DNA of 64,000 nt from Candidatus Electrothrix scaldis (lineage in GTDB: Bacteria > Desulfobacterota > Desulfobulbia > Desulfobulbales > Desulfobulbaceae). The stretch spans positions 1,506,501 to 1,570,500 of the forward strand of contig CP138355.1 of the NCBI GenBank assembly GCA_033584155.1, written 5' to 3'. The position numbers and the translations under genes were made by a program. The number at the start of each line of letters is the position of its first letter. Position 1 is the first letter of the stretch. Shown here piece after piece: positions 42,086 through 52,290 of the stretch. The notes beneath the pieces were generated by a model. That model had not been told where the DNA came from, did no database searches, and worked only from the letters and a program-made list of their open reading frames with translations.

Positions 42086-42370
42086 CACGGCCAGCAAGCT
42101 CATAGTCCTGCCGGTCAGTGATAACAGGTACCTTCGTGCCCTCACTGACTGGCACCGCCGTTTGCTCACCTGATATCAAAGAAAAAAATATCCTTCCGCG
42201 CCTTTCACTCGCCTGTTGCTGCTTGCGCCAGCACTTTCTCCATTCTGAAGGACTCCATACCACCTGCTGGTATTACCTTCCCAACTATAGGCTTATAACA
42301 TATAATATGCCCATCTCGTATGGTTTGTTTCGTTGTTCCGAGGTTCGGGCCTCATTGCTTGGGAAGTTGT

Positions 42371-43363
42371 ATGGTGGAGCAGGTTTATATACTTATTGTT
42401 GATGATAAAGTGAATAATCTTATCGCATTGGAAGAAACCTTCCACGATATTGATGCGACCTTTATCAAGGCGACAAGTGGGAACGATGCTCTGCGTGAGA
42501 CTCTCAAACATGATTTTGCCCTGGCCATTCTTGATGTCCAGATGCCGGAAATGGACGGGTACGAGCTGGCCCAGTTGATCAGGAACAGAAAACAAACCTC
42601 GCAGCTTCCTGTAATCTTTCTTTCTGCTATTTATTCGGATGATTTCCATATCTTCAAAGGCTACGATTCCGGGGCGGTTGATTTTTTGACCAAACCCTTT
42701 TCACCGGAAATACTTGCCGGGAAGATACGATTTTTTATCGAGATATATCTCCAGAAAATTAAACTGAAGGAAACAATTCTGGAGCTGGAGAAAACAAAAG
42801 AACTGGTCCTGGAGAAGAACAAGCAACTCAAGAGATTATCCACCCATGATGATCTGACCGGGCTGTGTAATCGTCGCCATCTTGTGGCCTGCTTGGAGCA
42901 GGAGTTCAATCTTTGCCTCCGCTACCAAACAGAACTCTCCCTTATGATTCTTGATCTTGATCATTTTAAGAATATTAACGATACATTCGGCCATAAATTC
43001 GGAGATTATGTCCTCAAAGAATTTTCAGCCCTGCTGAAAAGCTCTGTCCGCAAGGCTGACTTGGTGTTCCGTTTTGGTGGCGAGGAATTTATCGTTCTGC
43101 TCCCTCAGACAGATGCGGAGGGGGCCGAGAGCACAGCAGAGAAAATACGAAAAGCCTGTGCTGAGAAAATGATTGATGACGGACAATATGCCGTCAAAAT
43201 AACAGTCAGCATCGGGGTAACATCCTATAATCAACATCTGCACCAAACTTCAAACTGCATGATTTCTGTTGCCGATAAAGCCTTATATCTGGCCAAGGGA
43301 AGCGGGAGAAACCGGGTTGTTGTGTATGAGGCGAAAAATATACCCTTGGGAGAAAAAGAATGA
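42371..43363 (+). CDS. Receiver-GGDEF diguanylate cyclase
   Basis: About 330 residues from ATG 42371 (GGGAAG upstream). The receiver has the acidic pair VDD, phospho-acceptor Asp in AILDVQMPEMDGYE and Lys in FLTKPFSPE. A coiled-coil linker (residues 120-165) leads into the GGDEF domain: DDLTGLCNRRHL, LDLDHFKNINDTFGHKFGD and the active-site loop FRFGGEEF, which is a functional form. It should make cyclic di-GMP upon phosphorylation. The RxxD inhibitory site is not clear. It overlaps the hybrid-kinase start by 4 bp (ATGA), so the pair is translationally coupled and the kinase is the likely input. Confidence 0.93.
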   Translation: MVEQVYILIVDDKVNNLIALEETFHDIDATFIKATSGNDALRETLKHDFALAILDVQMPEMDGYELAQLIRNRKQTSQLPVIFLSAIYSDDFHIFKGYDSGAVDFLTKPFSPEILAGKIRFFIEIYLQKIKLKETILELEKTKELVLEKNKQLKRLSTHDDLTGLCNRRHLVACLEQEFNLCLRYQTELSLMILDLDHFKNINDTFGHKFGDYVLKEFSALLKSSVRKADLVFRFGGEEFIVLLPQTDAEGAESTAEKIRKACAEKMIDDGQYAVKITVSIGVTSYNQHLHQTSNCMISVADKALYLAKGSGRNRVVVYEAKNIPLGEKE

Positions 43364-46300
43364 GATTTAACCTCAGCTCAAAATTGATCATTTCTCACCT
43401 CGGTATGGGGGTGCTCCCTTTATTATTTATTAGTCTTGTCATATGGTTCAATGTGTCTGGAGGTTTTCAGACGCTTGGTGAGAAAGGCGTTGCTGCGGTG
43501 GAACATGTCGCCCGTGAGCAGCTCAGGACGATGTGCAGTATCAAGGAAAAGCAGGTTGCCTATTTTTTTCGGGCCATGGAAGGGCAGATGTACATGTTGC
43601 GTGACAACTCCTGGCTTCATGAGACGTTCAATGCCTTGAACAGGGAGTTCAAGTTGGCCGGTGATTCAGTGGATAGTGATGATTGGAAATCCCTGGAGCT
43701 TATGAATGATGTTATGTTTCAGTATATCTGTGTTCATTTTGACTGGAATAATTTGTACCTGATCAATAAGGACGGAAAGATCATCTACTCTATGCTGAAG
43801 TCTTCAGACATGGGGCTGTCCTTGGCCGCGAATCCTTTGCTGAACACCTCCTTGGGGAGAGCATACTCTCAGCTTAAGAAAGAATGGGATCAGGATATCG
43901 CTTTCGGTGATTATGCCCCCTATCCCCCTCTGGATAATCTTCCCTCTGCCTTTTTGGTTACTCGAATTTATGACACCTCTGGAGAAACAAAAGAGGAAAT
44001 TGGTTATCTGGCTATTCAACCCTCCACCGAGGCCTTGAGAAATACGATTAAACTGGCCTCAAATAAGAAAGAATCACTTGAAGCCTATCTTGTAGGGGCA
44101 GATGGATATATGCGTTCGGATTCTGTCTTAGATCCGGAAAATTACAGTCGAGCGGAATCGTTCAGACAGGGGAATAAGGTCAATACCGTTGCCAGTAGAA
44201 ATGCCATTGCAGGGGAAAAAGGCACCGGTGTAATTAATGATTACCGAGGAAAGGAGGTGCTTTCCTCCTGGACACCGATTGATGTATTTACCACCCGCTG
44301 GGCCCTTATCTGTGAGGTTGATGAAGCAGAGGCTATGGCCGCCCGGACGAGCATGAACGAAATTCGTTTCAGCACAGAAAGAAAGGTCAAGGCATGGATC
44401 TATCTGGGACTGATACTCACCTGTATTATTGTGAGTATTGTTGCCTGGCTTATTGTCCGCTCAATCAGTCGGCCCATTGTTCAGGCAGCTGGCATAGCCG
44501 ACAGTATTGCTGCAGGCGATTTTCATCGTCGCCTTGATATGCAGCGTTCAGATGAAATCGGGCAGATGGCCGATGCGCTGGATCGCATGGTGGAAAAGGT
44601 ATCGGAAAATTTTCAGGAAAAAGCGGCAATGGCAGATCTTTCCGATCAGATGCGGGGCGAGCAGGATATTCCGACCCTGTCCATGCATATCGCGAATCAT
44701 CTGGCCAAATTTCTCCGTGCTCAGATGGCCTCTTTATATCTTGTGGATCATGACGGAGAAACCCTCACCTTGAAGGGGAGCTATGCCTTTCATAAGCGGA
44801 AGGGACTGAATAGTAAGATACGAATGGGGGAGGGGATTGCCGGACAGGCTGCGTTTGAGAATAACATGATTTCGGTCACAGATCTGCCCGAGGATTATGT
44901 CCGCATTAACTCGACCCTGGGCGATGCAGCTCCCTGCAATATTCTGGCTATTCCTTTCAGTCATGAAGAAAAGGTGCTTGGTGTGCTTGAGTTTGCTTCA
45001 TTTACTGAGTTCTCTGATGAACAGATGGACTTTCTCGGCAATGTAACCGAGCATATTGCTATTGCCTTTCGCTCGGCGCAAAATAAGCAGGATGTGCAAA
45101 AATTGCTTGATGAGACTCGCGAGCAGGCTGAGGAGTTGAAGCAGCAGAGCGAAGAGCTAATGGCGACCAACGAGGAGTTGGAATCGCAAACTATGGCGCT
45201 GAAAAAATTTCAGCAGGAATTGGAAAAACAACAGGATGAACTGAAAGAGACCAATGCCGCTCTTGAGGAAAAATCCGAGGCCTTGATGGTAGAGCAGCGT
45301 AAAATAAAGGAGAGCAATGAGGAACTTGTTGCGGCCAAGGAAAAGATAGAGGAGCGTTCAAAAGACCTTGCGCTGGCCTCAAAATATAAATCCGAATTTT
45401 TGGCTAATATGAGCCATGAGCTGCGTACGCCGTTGAACAGTCTGTTACTGCTCGCCCAATCACTCAGGGATAATCGCGAAGGAAATTTAACCCCAAAACA
45501 GCAGCAATCAGCGGGGATTATCTTTGATTCCGGCAATGATCTGCTTGATCTTATTAATGAGATTTTGGATCTCTCCAAGATTGAGGCTGGCCAGATTGTA
45601 AAAGATGTAGAAGAGGTTTTCCTGAGCGATCTTGCCGAGAATGCCAAGGTCCTCTTTGGTCATATGGCGGAAAACAAAGGGCTGGATTTTTCTGTGACTC
45701 TGGCGGATGATCTGCCTCGCTCGATTTTTACGGATCGTAAACGTATTGAGCAGATCCTGAAGAATTTTCTCGGCAACAGCATGAAGTTTACCGCAGAAGG
45801 CGGGATTGATCTGGTCTTCTCCCGCATGGAGGCAGGCGCTCCGGTGCAGTCAGAAAGTTTACGGCCTGATGAGAGTATTGCCATTGCAGTCAAGGATACA
45901 GGTATTGGTATCCCGGCAGAAAAACAACGCGCGATTTTCGAGGCCTTTCAGCAGGCAGATGGCTCTACCGCCCGGAAATACGGGGGTACAGGGCTGGGCC
46001 TCTCTATCTCCAAAGAGCTGGCTGCGCTCCTGGGGGGAGAAATCGTTTTGCACAGTGAACCGGGAAAAGGTTCAACCTTTACCCTCTATTTGCCCATAGG
46101 GACTCTGCCTGAACCGGATGCAGGGGATGAGGGGGAAGAGGGGAGAGAAGAAGCCCAGCAGCCGAGCGTTCCTCCTTCGCGGCGGGCAAGAGCAGGAAGT
46201 AGACAGGCAGGTGTGAGAGAGGAAAAGAAAGAAGAGACGAAGAGCGGAAAGCAAGATCAACAACGATCACTTTTCTCAGTAGCCGATGATCGGGACAAGA

Positions 46301-47484
46301 TCACAGAGAACGACAGGGTCATGCTGGTGATTGAGGATGATCCGAAGTTTGCCGAGATCCTGCTTGAGCAATGCCGTGAATCTGACTTTAAGGCCTTGGT
46401 CACCGATAATGGGGAGGATGGGTTGCAGCTGGCGGACAAGTATAGGCCTTCAGGGATTATTCTGGATATCCGCCTGCCCGGGATTGATGGCTGGACAGTG
46501 CTCAACAGCCTGAAGTCCAATGCCGGGACCCGGCATATTCCTGTGCATATGATGTCTGCCGAGGAAGTCAGTCGGAAGGCTATGAATCTCGGGGCGATCG
46601 GTTTTCTTTCCAAGCCGGTCAATCATGAACAGCTGTCTGAGGCCTTTGAGCGTTTTGAGTCTGTTATTAATAAGAAGATCAAGAAGCTTCTGGTGGTTGA
46701 GGATGACGATACCTTGCGGAGTGTTCTGGTAGATCTGGTTGGCAATACCGATACAGATACCTATGAGGCCAAAACAGGAAAAGAGGTTGAAGAACTGTTA
46801 GGTATGCAACGCTTTGATTGCATGGTGCTGGATCTCGGCTTGCCCGATTGCAACGGGATTGATCTGCTGCATAAGCTGGCCGATGCAGATGATCTCGTCG
46901 TGCCGCCGGTGATTATCTATACTGGCAGGGAGTTGAGCAGAGACGAAGAGCGTGAGCTCAATAAATATTCTGAGTCCATTATTATTAAGGATGCCCGCTC
47001 ACAGGAACGTTTGCTGGATGAAACCTCGCTTTTTCTCCATAGGATGGTGGAGAGTCTGCCCCCGAAAAAACAGCAGATCATTGCTGATCTTTATGATCGG
47101 GACAAGATGTTTCAGGGGAAAAAGGTCCTGCTGGTTGACGATGATATGCGCAATGTTTTTGCCCTTTCCGGAATCCTTGAGCAGAAGGGGATGGACGTGG
47201 TCATTGCCGAAGATGGGAGAAGGGCATTGGATGCGCTTGCCCAGGAAGAACATATTGATATCGTGCTGATGGATATCATGATGCCGGAGATGGACGGGTA
47301 TGAGGCGACCAGGAAAATACGGGAACAAAAACAGTTTTGGAAACTCCCCGTTATTGCCCTGACAGCTAAGGCCATGAAAGAAGATAGGGATAAATGTCTT
47401 GAGGTCGGTGCCAGTGATTATCTGGCAAAACCGGTTGATGTGGAGAGGCTCCTCTCCATGATGCGTGTCTGGCTGTACAGATAA
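43360..47484 (+). CDS. Hybrid histidine kinase with dCache-like sensor, HAMP, GAF and three receivers
   Basis: 1374 residues. First membrane span at residues 9-28, a large periplasmic sensor region (about 30-345, dCache-like), second span at about 347-367 (YLGLILTCIIVSIVAWLIV), HAMP (SISRPIVQAAGIADSIAAGD), GAF at about 440-580, a long coiled coil, then HisKA with His686 in ANMSHELRTPLNSL and HATPase_c with NFLGNSMKFTAEGG, DTGIGIP and GGTGLGLSIS. After a low-complexity charged linker come three receivers: LVIEDD with ILDIRLPGIDG, LVVEDD with VLDLGLPDCNG, and LVDDD with LMDIMMPEMDGYE. Such multi-receiver kinases with CheR/CheB neighbours act in branched phosphorelays. Overlaps the upstream cyclase gene. 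Confidence 0.93.
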   Translation: MRFNLSSKLIISHLGMGVLPLLFISLVIWFNVSGGFQTLGEKGVAAVEHVAREQLRTMCSIKEKQVAYFFRAMEGQMYMLRDNSWLHETFNALNREFKLAGDSVDSDDWKSLELMNDVMFQYICVHFDWNNLYLINKDGKIIYSMLKSSDMGLSLAANPLLNTSLGRAYSQLKKEWDQDIAFGDYAPYPPLDNLPSAFLVTRIYDTSGETKEEIGYLAIQPSTEALRNTIKLASNKKESLEAYLVGADGYMRSDSVLDPENYSRAESFRQGNKVNTVASRNAIAGEKGTGVINDYRGKEVLSSWTPIDVFTTRWALICEVDEAEAMAARTSMNEIRFSTERKVKAWIYLGLILTCIIVSIVAWLIVRSISRPIVQAAGIADSIAAGDFHRRLDMQRSDEIGQMADALDRMVEKVSENFQEKAAMADLSDQMRGEQDIPTLSMHIANHLAKFLRAQMASLYLVDHDGETLTLKGSYAFHKRKGLNSKIRMGEGIAGQAAFENNMISVTDLPEDYVRINSTLGDAAPCNILAIPFSHEEKVLGVLEFASFTEFSDEQMDFLGNVTEHIAIAFRSAQNKQDVQKLLDETREQAEELKQQSEELMATNEELESQTMALKKFQQELEKQQDELKETNAALEEKSEALMVEQRKIKESNEELVAAKEKIEERSKDLALASKYKSEFLANMSHELRTPLNSLLLLAQSLRDNREGNLTPKQQQSAGIIFDSGNDLLDLINEILDLSKIEAGQIVKDVEEVFLSDLAENAKVLFGHMAENKGLDFSVTLADDLPRSIFTDRKRIEQILKNFLGNSMKFTAEGGIDLVFSRMEAGAPVQSESLRPDESIAIAVKDTGIGIPAEKQRAIFEAFQQADGSTARKYGGTGLGLSISKELAALLGGEIVLHSEPGKGSTFTLYLPIGTLPEPDAGDEGEEGREEAQQPSVPPSRRARAGSRQAGVREEKKEETKSGKQDQQRSLFSVADDRDKITENDRVMLVIEDDPKFAEILLEQCRESDFKALVTDNGEDGLQLADKYRPSGIILDIRLPGIDGWTVLNSLKSNAGTRHIPVHMMSAEEVSRKAMNLGAIGFLSKPVNHEQLSEAFERFESVINKKIKKLLVVEDDDTLRSVLVDLVGNTDTDTYEAKTGKEVEELLGMQRFDCMVLDLGLPDCNGIDLLHKLADADDLVVPPVIIYTGRELSRDEERELNKYSESIIIKDARSQERLLDETSLFLHRMVESLPPKKQQIIADLYDRDKMFQGKKVLLVDDDMRNVFALSGILEQKGMDVVIAEDGRRALDALAQEEHIDIVLMDIMMPEMDGYEATRKIREQKQFWKLPVIALTAKAMKEDRDKCLEVGASDYLAKPVDVERLLSMMRVWLYR

Positions 47485-47497
47485 ATGCGTTTTTTTT

Positions 47498-47523
47498 GTA
47501 GGGGCGGCCCGCTGTGCCCCTAC
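47498..47523. other. Stem-loop between the hybrid kinase and cheR
   Basis: GTAGGGGC (47498-47505) and GCCCCTAC (47516-47523) form a perfect 8-bp stem with a GC-rich 10-nt loop, preceded by nine T. It may tune expression between the two genes. Confidence 0.5.
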
Positions 47524-47546
47524 TCGGACAGGGGAGCACCAGCTTT

Positions 47547-48401
47547 ATGCAGGAAAAAGAACTGGAGGATATTGAACGCACACTCTTGTTGGAAGCTATA
47601 TTTTTACGCTATGGGTATGACTTCCGTAATTATTCACAGGCCTCTATCAGCAGAAGGGTCAGGCTTTTTCTTGAGAAAAATGATGTAGAAACCATAGGTG
47701 AACTGCTGCCGAGAATTATCAGGGAGCCAGAGCTGTTTCAAGGTCTGTTATTCGATTTTTCTGTCACGGTTACTGAGATGTTTCGTGATCCGCCCTTTTA
47801 TCGGGCTTTACGCAGAGAAGTTGTCCCTCTGTTAAAAACCTATCCCTTTATCAAGGTCTGGTCAGCAGGTTGTGCAACAGGCGAAGAAGTCTATTCGCTC
47901 GCTATCCTGTTGAAAGAAGAAGGCTTGCTCCACAAGTCGACTATTTTTGCAACGGATATCAATGATTCCTCTCTGGCAAAGGCCAAGAGAGGAATCTATC
48001 CCCTCAAGCAGGTACGCGAGTACATTGAGAATTTCCAGGAAACAGGTTCTATGCATTCCTTTAGTCGCTATTATCATGCTAATGAGGAGCATATTGTTAT
48101 GGAGAGAGAGTTAAGAGGCCGGATTACCTTTGCCAATCATAACCTTGTCGCTGATCAGGTGTTCGGGGAGATGCATTTGATTCTCTGTCGGAACGTTATG
48201 ATTTATTTTGATAAAAAATTACAGAACATGGTGCTTGATCTCTTTGATCAAAGTCTGATTCGAGGTGGCTTTCTCTGTCTCGGCGGGAGAGAATCGCTCC
48301 GCTTCTCCAATCTGAATGATAGGTACGAAGAATTGGATAGTGCAAACAGGATCTATCGTAAGCATTTTGCTCATAATCACCAGCTACAGGCACGGCGATG
48401 A
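47547..48401 (+). CDS. cheR: CheR-type protein-glutamate methyltransferase
   Basis: About 284 residues from ATG 47547 (GGGGAG 12 bp upstream; an in-frame start at 47514 is less likely). N-terminal helical domain with YGYDFRNYSQASISRRVRLF, then the SAM-binding domain: FRDPPFYRALR, VWSAGCATGEEVYSLAI, ATDINDSSLAKAKRGIY, FANHNLVAD and ILCRNVMIYFD. All are standard CheR motifs. No methyl-accepting chemotaxis receptor is nearby, so the target may be the sensor kinase or a distant receptor. It overlaps cheB by 4 bp. Confidence 0.95.
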   Translation: MQEKELEDIERTLLLEAIFLRYGYDFRNYSQASISRRVRLFLEKNDVETIGELLPRIIREPELFQGLLFDFSVTVTEMFRDPPFYRALRREVVPLLKTYPFIKVWSAGCATGEEVYSLAILLKEEGLLHKSTIFATDINDSSLAKAKRGIYPLKQVREYIENFQETGSMHSFSRYYHANEEHIVMERELRGRITFANHNLVADQVFGEMHLILCRNVMIYFDKKLQNMVLDLFDQSLIRGGFLCLGGRESLRFSNLNDRYEELDSANRIYRKHFAHNHQLQARR

Positions 48402-49030
48402 AATATAAGGCGATAGTTATTGGCACCTCGGCAGGAGGAATAGAGGCTGTCGTTCATATACTCAGTGAGTTACCGGCTCACTTTCCTTTACCTATCATTC
48501 TGGTTCAACATCTTCATAAGAATCAGGATGGAAGCCTCATTCGATTTTATAATGAGCGCCTGTTACTCAAGGTTGTAGAGGCAGAGGAAAAGAACAGACT
48601 ACAGCCTGGGTATGTTTATCTTGCTCCGCCTGATTATCATCTTCTCCTTGAACGGGATGAAACCTTTTCGCTTTCTGTGGATGAAAAGGTGAATTACTCC
48701 CGCCCGTCCATTGATGTCTTGTTTGAGAGCGCAGCAGACGTGTACGGACCCGGCTTGGTTGGTATTATTATGACCGGCGCCAATCATGATGGTGCGCTGG
48801 GACTGCAACGAATTAAAGCCCTGGGAGGTTTAACCCTGGTGGAGGACCCGGCAACAGCTAAGTTTTCTGAAATGCCGAGGAGTGCTCTGGCCGCCTGTAG
48901 TGAAGTTGATTATATTTTGTCTCAGGGTGATCTGGGGAAATTCTTGCTGACCTTTGTGGAGGGATGCCCAAAGGGGGAAAATATGCATGTTGTGCAAACG
49001 TCCAGAAAGCAAATGCGGGGGCTGCTATGA
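48398..49030 (+). CDS. cheB: Stand-alone CheB-type methylesterase domain
   Basis: A 210-residue protein with only the methylesterase domain and no receiver. Catalytic Ser in [11 protein letters not shown], His in [12 protein letters not shown], and Asp in [25 protein letters not shown] and [16 protein letters not shown] follow as in CheB. The missing receiver means its activity must be controlled by a partner, perhaps the neighbouring kinase or CheR. It overlaps both cheR and the DUF255 gene by 4 bp (ATGA), so translation of all three is coupled. Confidence 0.93.
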   Translation: MKYKAIVIGTSAGGIEAVVHILSELPAHFPLPIILVQHLHKNQDGSLIRFYNERLLLKVVEAEEKNRLQPGYVYLAPPDYHLLLERDETFSLSVDEKVNYSRPSIDVLFESAADVYGPGLVGIIMTGANHDGALGLQRIKALGGLTLVEDPATAKFSEMPRSALAACSEVDYILSQGDLGKFLLTFVEGCPKGENMHVVQTSRKQMRGLL

Positions 49031-51192
49031 AGCCAAAAACAGCAAATCGTCTGGGCCAAGAAAAGAGCCCCTATCTGTTGCAGCACGCCAGCAACCCGGT
49101 GGATTGGTATCCCTGGGGCGAGGAGGCTTTCCAAAGAGCACGGGAGGAGAATAAGCCTGTTTTCCTCTCCATAGGCTATTCCACCTGCCATTGGTGTCAT
49201 GTCATGGCTCGTGAGTCTTTTGCTGATGAAGAGATTGCTGCCCTCCTGAATGCAGGCTTTATCTCTATTAAGGTAGATCGGGAAGAACGACCGGATATTG
49301 ATCAGATGTATATGGCTGCTGCCATGACCATGAACGGTGCTGGCGGTTGGCCCCTGTCGGTTTTTCTTTTGCCCGATGGAGCGCCGTTTTATGCTGCAAC
49401 CTATATCCCTCCCAGGGCAGGAAACGGGCTTTCCGGCTTTCCTGATGTCTTGCAGGCTATACGTGCAGCCTGGGATGATCACCGAGAGGCCTTGGCGCAA
49501 TCAGCTACAGAATTGATGGGTATATTGCAAAAGAGTGCCATAGCGGGTGGAGGAGGGACAGGAGGGAAGATAAGGACTCAGAGCAACTCCTTGACTCGTG
49601 CCGTTGCTCTTTTGGCAGAGTCCTTTGATCAACGCTATGGGGGTTTCGGCGGTGCTCCTAAGTTTCCTCGGCCAGCAGTTTTTACCCTCCTTTTTTCTTC
49701 CTGGGCTCTGGAAAATGATGCGCAGGCTCTTGAGATGGGGCTTGCTACCCTCCAGGCTATGGCCGGTGGTGGTATCCATGATCACATCGGTGGCGGTTTT
49801 CATCGCTATGCTGTGGATCAGCAATGGAGGGTGCCTCATTTTGAAAAGATGCTTTATGATCAGGCCCAGCTGGCTGAGGCCTATCTTCTCGCGACCCAGA
49901 TTACTGGGGAGATGCAGTATGCCGAGGTAGCTCGTCGCACTTTTCACTATGTGCTTTCCAGTTTGCAAGCACCGACGGGTGGCTTTTATGCAGCAGAGGA
50001 CGCTGATAGCGAAGACCCTTATCTGCCGGGACAGCATGGGGAAGGAGCTTATTACCTCTGGACTGAGGAGGATATCGTCCGAAGCCTCGGAAGCGCCGAT
50101 GCCAATATCTTTACGTATTGCTATGGGGTGGAGTTTGATGGCAATGCCTTGGTTGATCCACAGCAGGAGTTCACAGGGCGTAATATCTTTTATGTGAAGC
50201 ATACGGCAGCAGAGGCTGCTGAGCATTTTGATAAGGGCATCGTTCAGATTGAGGATGCCCTGACTCGGGCTTCTGGAAAGCTTGCAGCAAAGCGCCAGCA
50301 ACGCCAAGCTCCTCATCGGGATGGAAAAATTTTGGTTTCCTGGAATAGCCTGATGATAAAGGCCTTAGCCAGGGGGAGTGTGGTTTTGCAAGACCCGCAG
50401 CTTCTCAAGGCAGCCCGAGATACAGCGAATTTTTTACGGCGCTCTCTTTATGATTCAGAGAGCAGGACGCTATGTCGTTGTTTTTGCCAGGGAGAAAAGG
50501 GTGGAAAAGGGCAGCTGGATGATTATGCCTTTCTTGTTGCCGGACTTCTGGAGCTGTACCATGTTTCCCAGGAGCCACAATGGCTGCAATGGGCAATAGA
50601 GCTGACAGAGACACAGATTCGTTTGTTTTGGGATGAGCAGGCAGGTGGTTTCTTTGACAGTGTTGTGGATTCACTGGTGGCAATACGCCTGAAAACACAG
50701 TATGACGGGGCGGAGCCTGCGCCGAATTCTCTTGCGGTAGTGAATCTGGTCCGTCTTGCTCGGCTAACTGATAGGAAGCAGTGGTTGGATTTGGCCGAGA
50801 AGACGCTCAGAAATTTTCAGGAACAGTTACAGCAGGCTCCCGATTCTTTACCTCTTATGCTTGTTGCGCAGCAAGAGTTTCTGGAGGCTTCGTCTTTCCT
50901 CGTGATTGCGGGCAGACGGGAAGATGCAGAGACTAAGGAAATGCTGGAGATAGTTCACCGTTCCTGGGTGCCGGGGCGTCTTCTTCTGCTGGCCGATGGT
51001 GGAGAAAACCAGGATTTTTTGAGCAAGTGGCTTCCCTTTCTTGAGACGGTGGCTATGCAGGATGATCAGTCAACTGCCTATGTTTGCCGGGATTATACCT
51101 GCCAGCTCCCTGTGACAGATCCTGCGGAATTAAAGAGGATGTTGAAGGAAGAAGGGGGATGGAAAGACGAAGAGGTTGATTCGACGTCTTGA
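49027..51192 (+). CDS. DUF255 thioredoxin-like/glucosidase-fold protein (YyaL type)
   Basis: About 721 residues. The N-terminal 160 residues are the DUF255 thioredoxin-like domain: [29 protein letters not shown], the redox-like motif STCHWCHVM (CxxC), and [15 protein letters not shown]. The remaining 550 residues form an (alpha/alpha)6 barrel ([53 protein letters not shown]). The homologous human protein is SPATA20; bacterial YyaL has no settled function. The ATG at 49027 overlaps the cheB stop. Its presence in the signalling transcript may be incidental. Confidence 0.92.
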   Translation: MKPKTANRLGQEKSPYLLQHASNPVDWYPWGEEAFQRAREENKPVFLSIGYSTCHWCHVMARESFADEEIAALLNAGFISIKVDREERPDIDQMYMAAAMTMNGAGGWPLSVFLLPDGAPFYAATYIPPRAGNGLSGFPDVLQAIRAAWDDHREALAQSATELMGILQKSAIAGGGGTGGKIRTQSNSLTRAVALLAESFDQRYGGFGGAPKFPRPAVFTLLFSSWALENDAQALEMGLATLQAMAGGGIHDHIGGGFHRYAVDQQWRVPHFEKMLYDQAQLAEAYLLATQITGEMQYAEVARRTFHYVLSSLQAPTGGFYAAEDADSEDPYLPGQHGEGAYYLWTEEDIVRSLGSADANIFTYCYGVEFDGNALVDPQQEFTGRNIFYVKHTAAEAAEHFDKGIVQIEDALTRASGKLAAKRQQRQAPHRDGKILVSWNSLMIKALARGSVVLQDPQLLKAARDTANFLRRSLYDSESRTLCRCFCQGEKGGKGQLDDYAFLVAGLLELYHVSQEPQWLQWAIELTETQIRLFWDEQAGGFFDSVVDSLVAIRLKTQYDGAEPAPNSLAVVNLVRLARLTDRKQWLDLAEKTLRNFQEQLQQAPDSLPLMLVAQQEFLEASSFLVIAGRREDAETKEMLEIVHRSWVPGRLLLLADGGENQDFLSKWLPFLETVAMQDDQSTAYVCRDYTCQLPVTDPAELKRMLKEEGGWKDEEVDSTS

Positions 51193-51210
51193 AAAAAGAT
51201 TTGGGAAAAA

Positions 51211-51240
51211 TATAAGGGTTGCACAGGGGCAACCCTTATA
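51211..51240. terminator. 12-bp stem-loop between convergent genes
   Basis: TATAAGGGTTGC (51211-51222) pairs perfectly with GCAACCCTTATA (51229-51240), loop of 6. It is placed between the DUF255 gene and the convergent beta-barrel gene and may act in both directions; T runs are short. Confidence 0.65.
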
Positions 51241-51272
51241 CAAAATAAGGTTTTGTGCGCTCTTGGATGGGA

Positions 51273-51989
51273 TTAAAAGAAATATTTTACCCCTAAGTTC
51301 ACTTCATAACGATCCAAGGCGGCTTCATTTTCAAGTGTAACTGTTCCTTGAGGGGTTGTAACGGTTCCTGTAAGATCGGCATCGCCGATAGTGTACTGTC
51401 CTGCTAAAAAGAGAGCATACTTGTCATTCAGAGGGTACTCAATACCAGCTGTCAGAAAGTAGAACATGCTATCGTCAATTTCTCCGTGCATTCCCTGGTT
51501 AGCAATAAATTCACTGTTTGAAGCATCGTTAAAGGAATAACCTAGACCTACGCCGATATACGGGTCCACGATGCTCGTATCAAAGTGATAATTTACCCCC
51601 AAGGAGATGGGGATGTGGCTATGTTCGGAAAGCTCATTGCCGCTTTCGTCTTCTATCGTGACTTCTTGCATATACTCAATGCCAAGGTTGAAAGAGAATT
51701 CCTTGTAATATTTACTGATGATGATGCCAACTTTGAGGGCGGGATCAGAATCCATTTCATGAGTTACTCCTGGTCGGAAGGGGTCTGGTTTTTCCTCTCC
51801 TTCGAAATCTGCCATGCCGATGTAGCCGCTGATTGCCCAATCCCGTTGAGACGCTTGTGGTGCTTCCGGTGCCATCTGTTGCGCCTCCATTTCCATCTCC
51901 CCTTGAGCCATTTTTCTGTTTCCTGCATGGGTCAAGTGGGCACCGCTGGCGAGTAGAAGGACAGTACCCGCTACTATAATCTTCTTCAT
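51273..51989 (-). CDS. Outer-membrane beta-barrel protein
   Basis: A 238-residue exported protein: signal peptide at residues 1-22 (VAGTVLLLASGAHLTHA), then a Met/Gln/Glu-rich spacer, then beta strands with alternating hydrophobic residues (DWAISGYIGMADFEG, FSFNLGIEYMQEV, IPISLGVNYHFD, PYIGVGLGYSFND, YALFLAGQYTIGDA) and a final strand ending in Phe (YEVNLGVKYFF). Consistent with an OmpW/OmpA-type 8-stranded barrel. GGGG-containing ribosome-binding site upstream. Role unknown. Confidence 0.75.
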   Translation of the reverse strand: MKKIIVAGTVLLLASGAHLTHAGNRKMAQGEMEMEAQQMAPEAPQASQRDWAISGYIGMADFEGEEKPDPFRPGVTHEMDSDPALKVGIIISKYYKEFSFNLGIEYMQEVTIEDESGNELSEHSHIPISLGVNYHFDTSIVDPYIGVGLGYSFNDASNSEFIANQGMHGEIDDSMFYFLTAGIEYPLNDKYALFLAGQYTIGDADLTGTVTTPQGTVTLENEAALDRYEVNLGVKYFF

Positions 51990-52290
51990 TTCTTCCCCCT
52001 GAGTTAGGATCTGCTCTTTTAGTTAAAAATATTCATCAATATAGAAGTATAATGGGAGCTGTAAGAGAAAGTAAATTAAAAAAGATGTCAGGAGGAATAT
52101 TTCTACATCAGAGAGCAGTCTTGTTGTGGTAGGAGTTTTTTCCGAAATTTTTTCATCCGAGGGATGACGAGGGGATGGTGCGCCTTAAGGGACTTGCGAG
52201 AAAATGTTTTTCTGTTTGGTATCCAAAGCGGAATAGAGTATATATTCCATAGTCTGCGCACCTGTATGTAATATATCAGAATTCAAGAGA
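51990..52290. other. Intergenic stretch without gene
   Basis: About 300 bp between the divergent beta-barrel and phosphatase genes, A/T-rich in its first half. I find no open frame with a ribosome-binding site, no repeat and no clear hairpin; it presumably holds the two divergent promoters. Confidence 0.5.

Noticed and set aside
42072-42263. Minus-strand open frame of 63 codons after the secreted peptide gene
   Set aside because: No ribosome-binding site and no recognisable motif; it overlaps the peptide gene's end.
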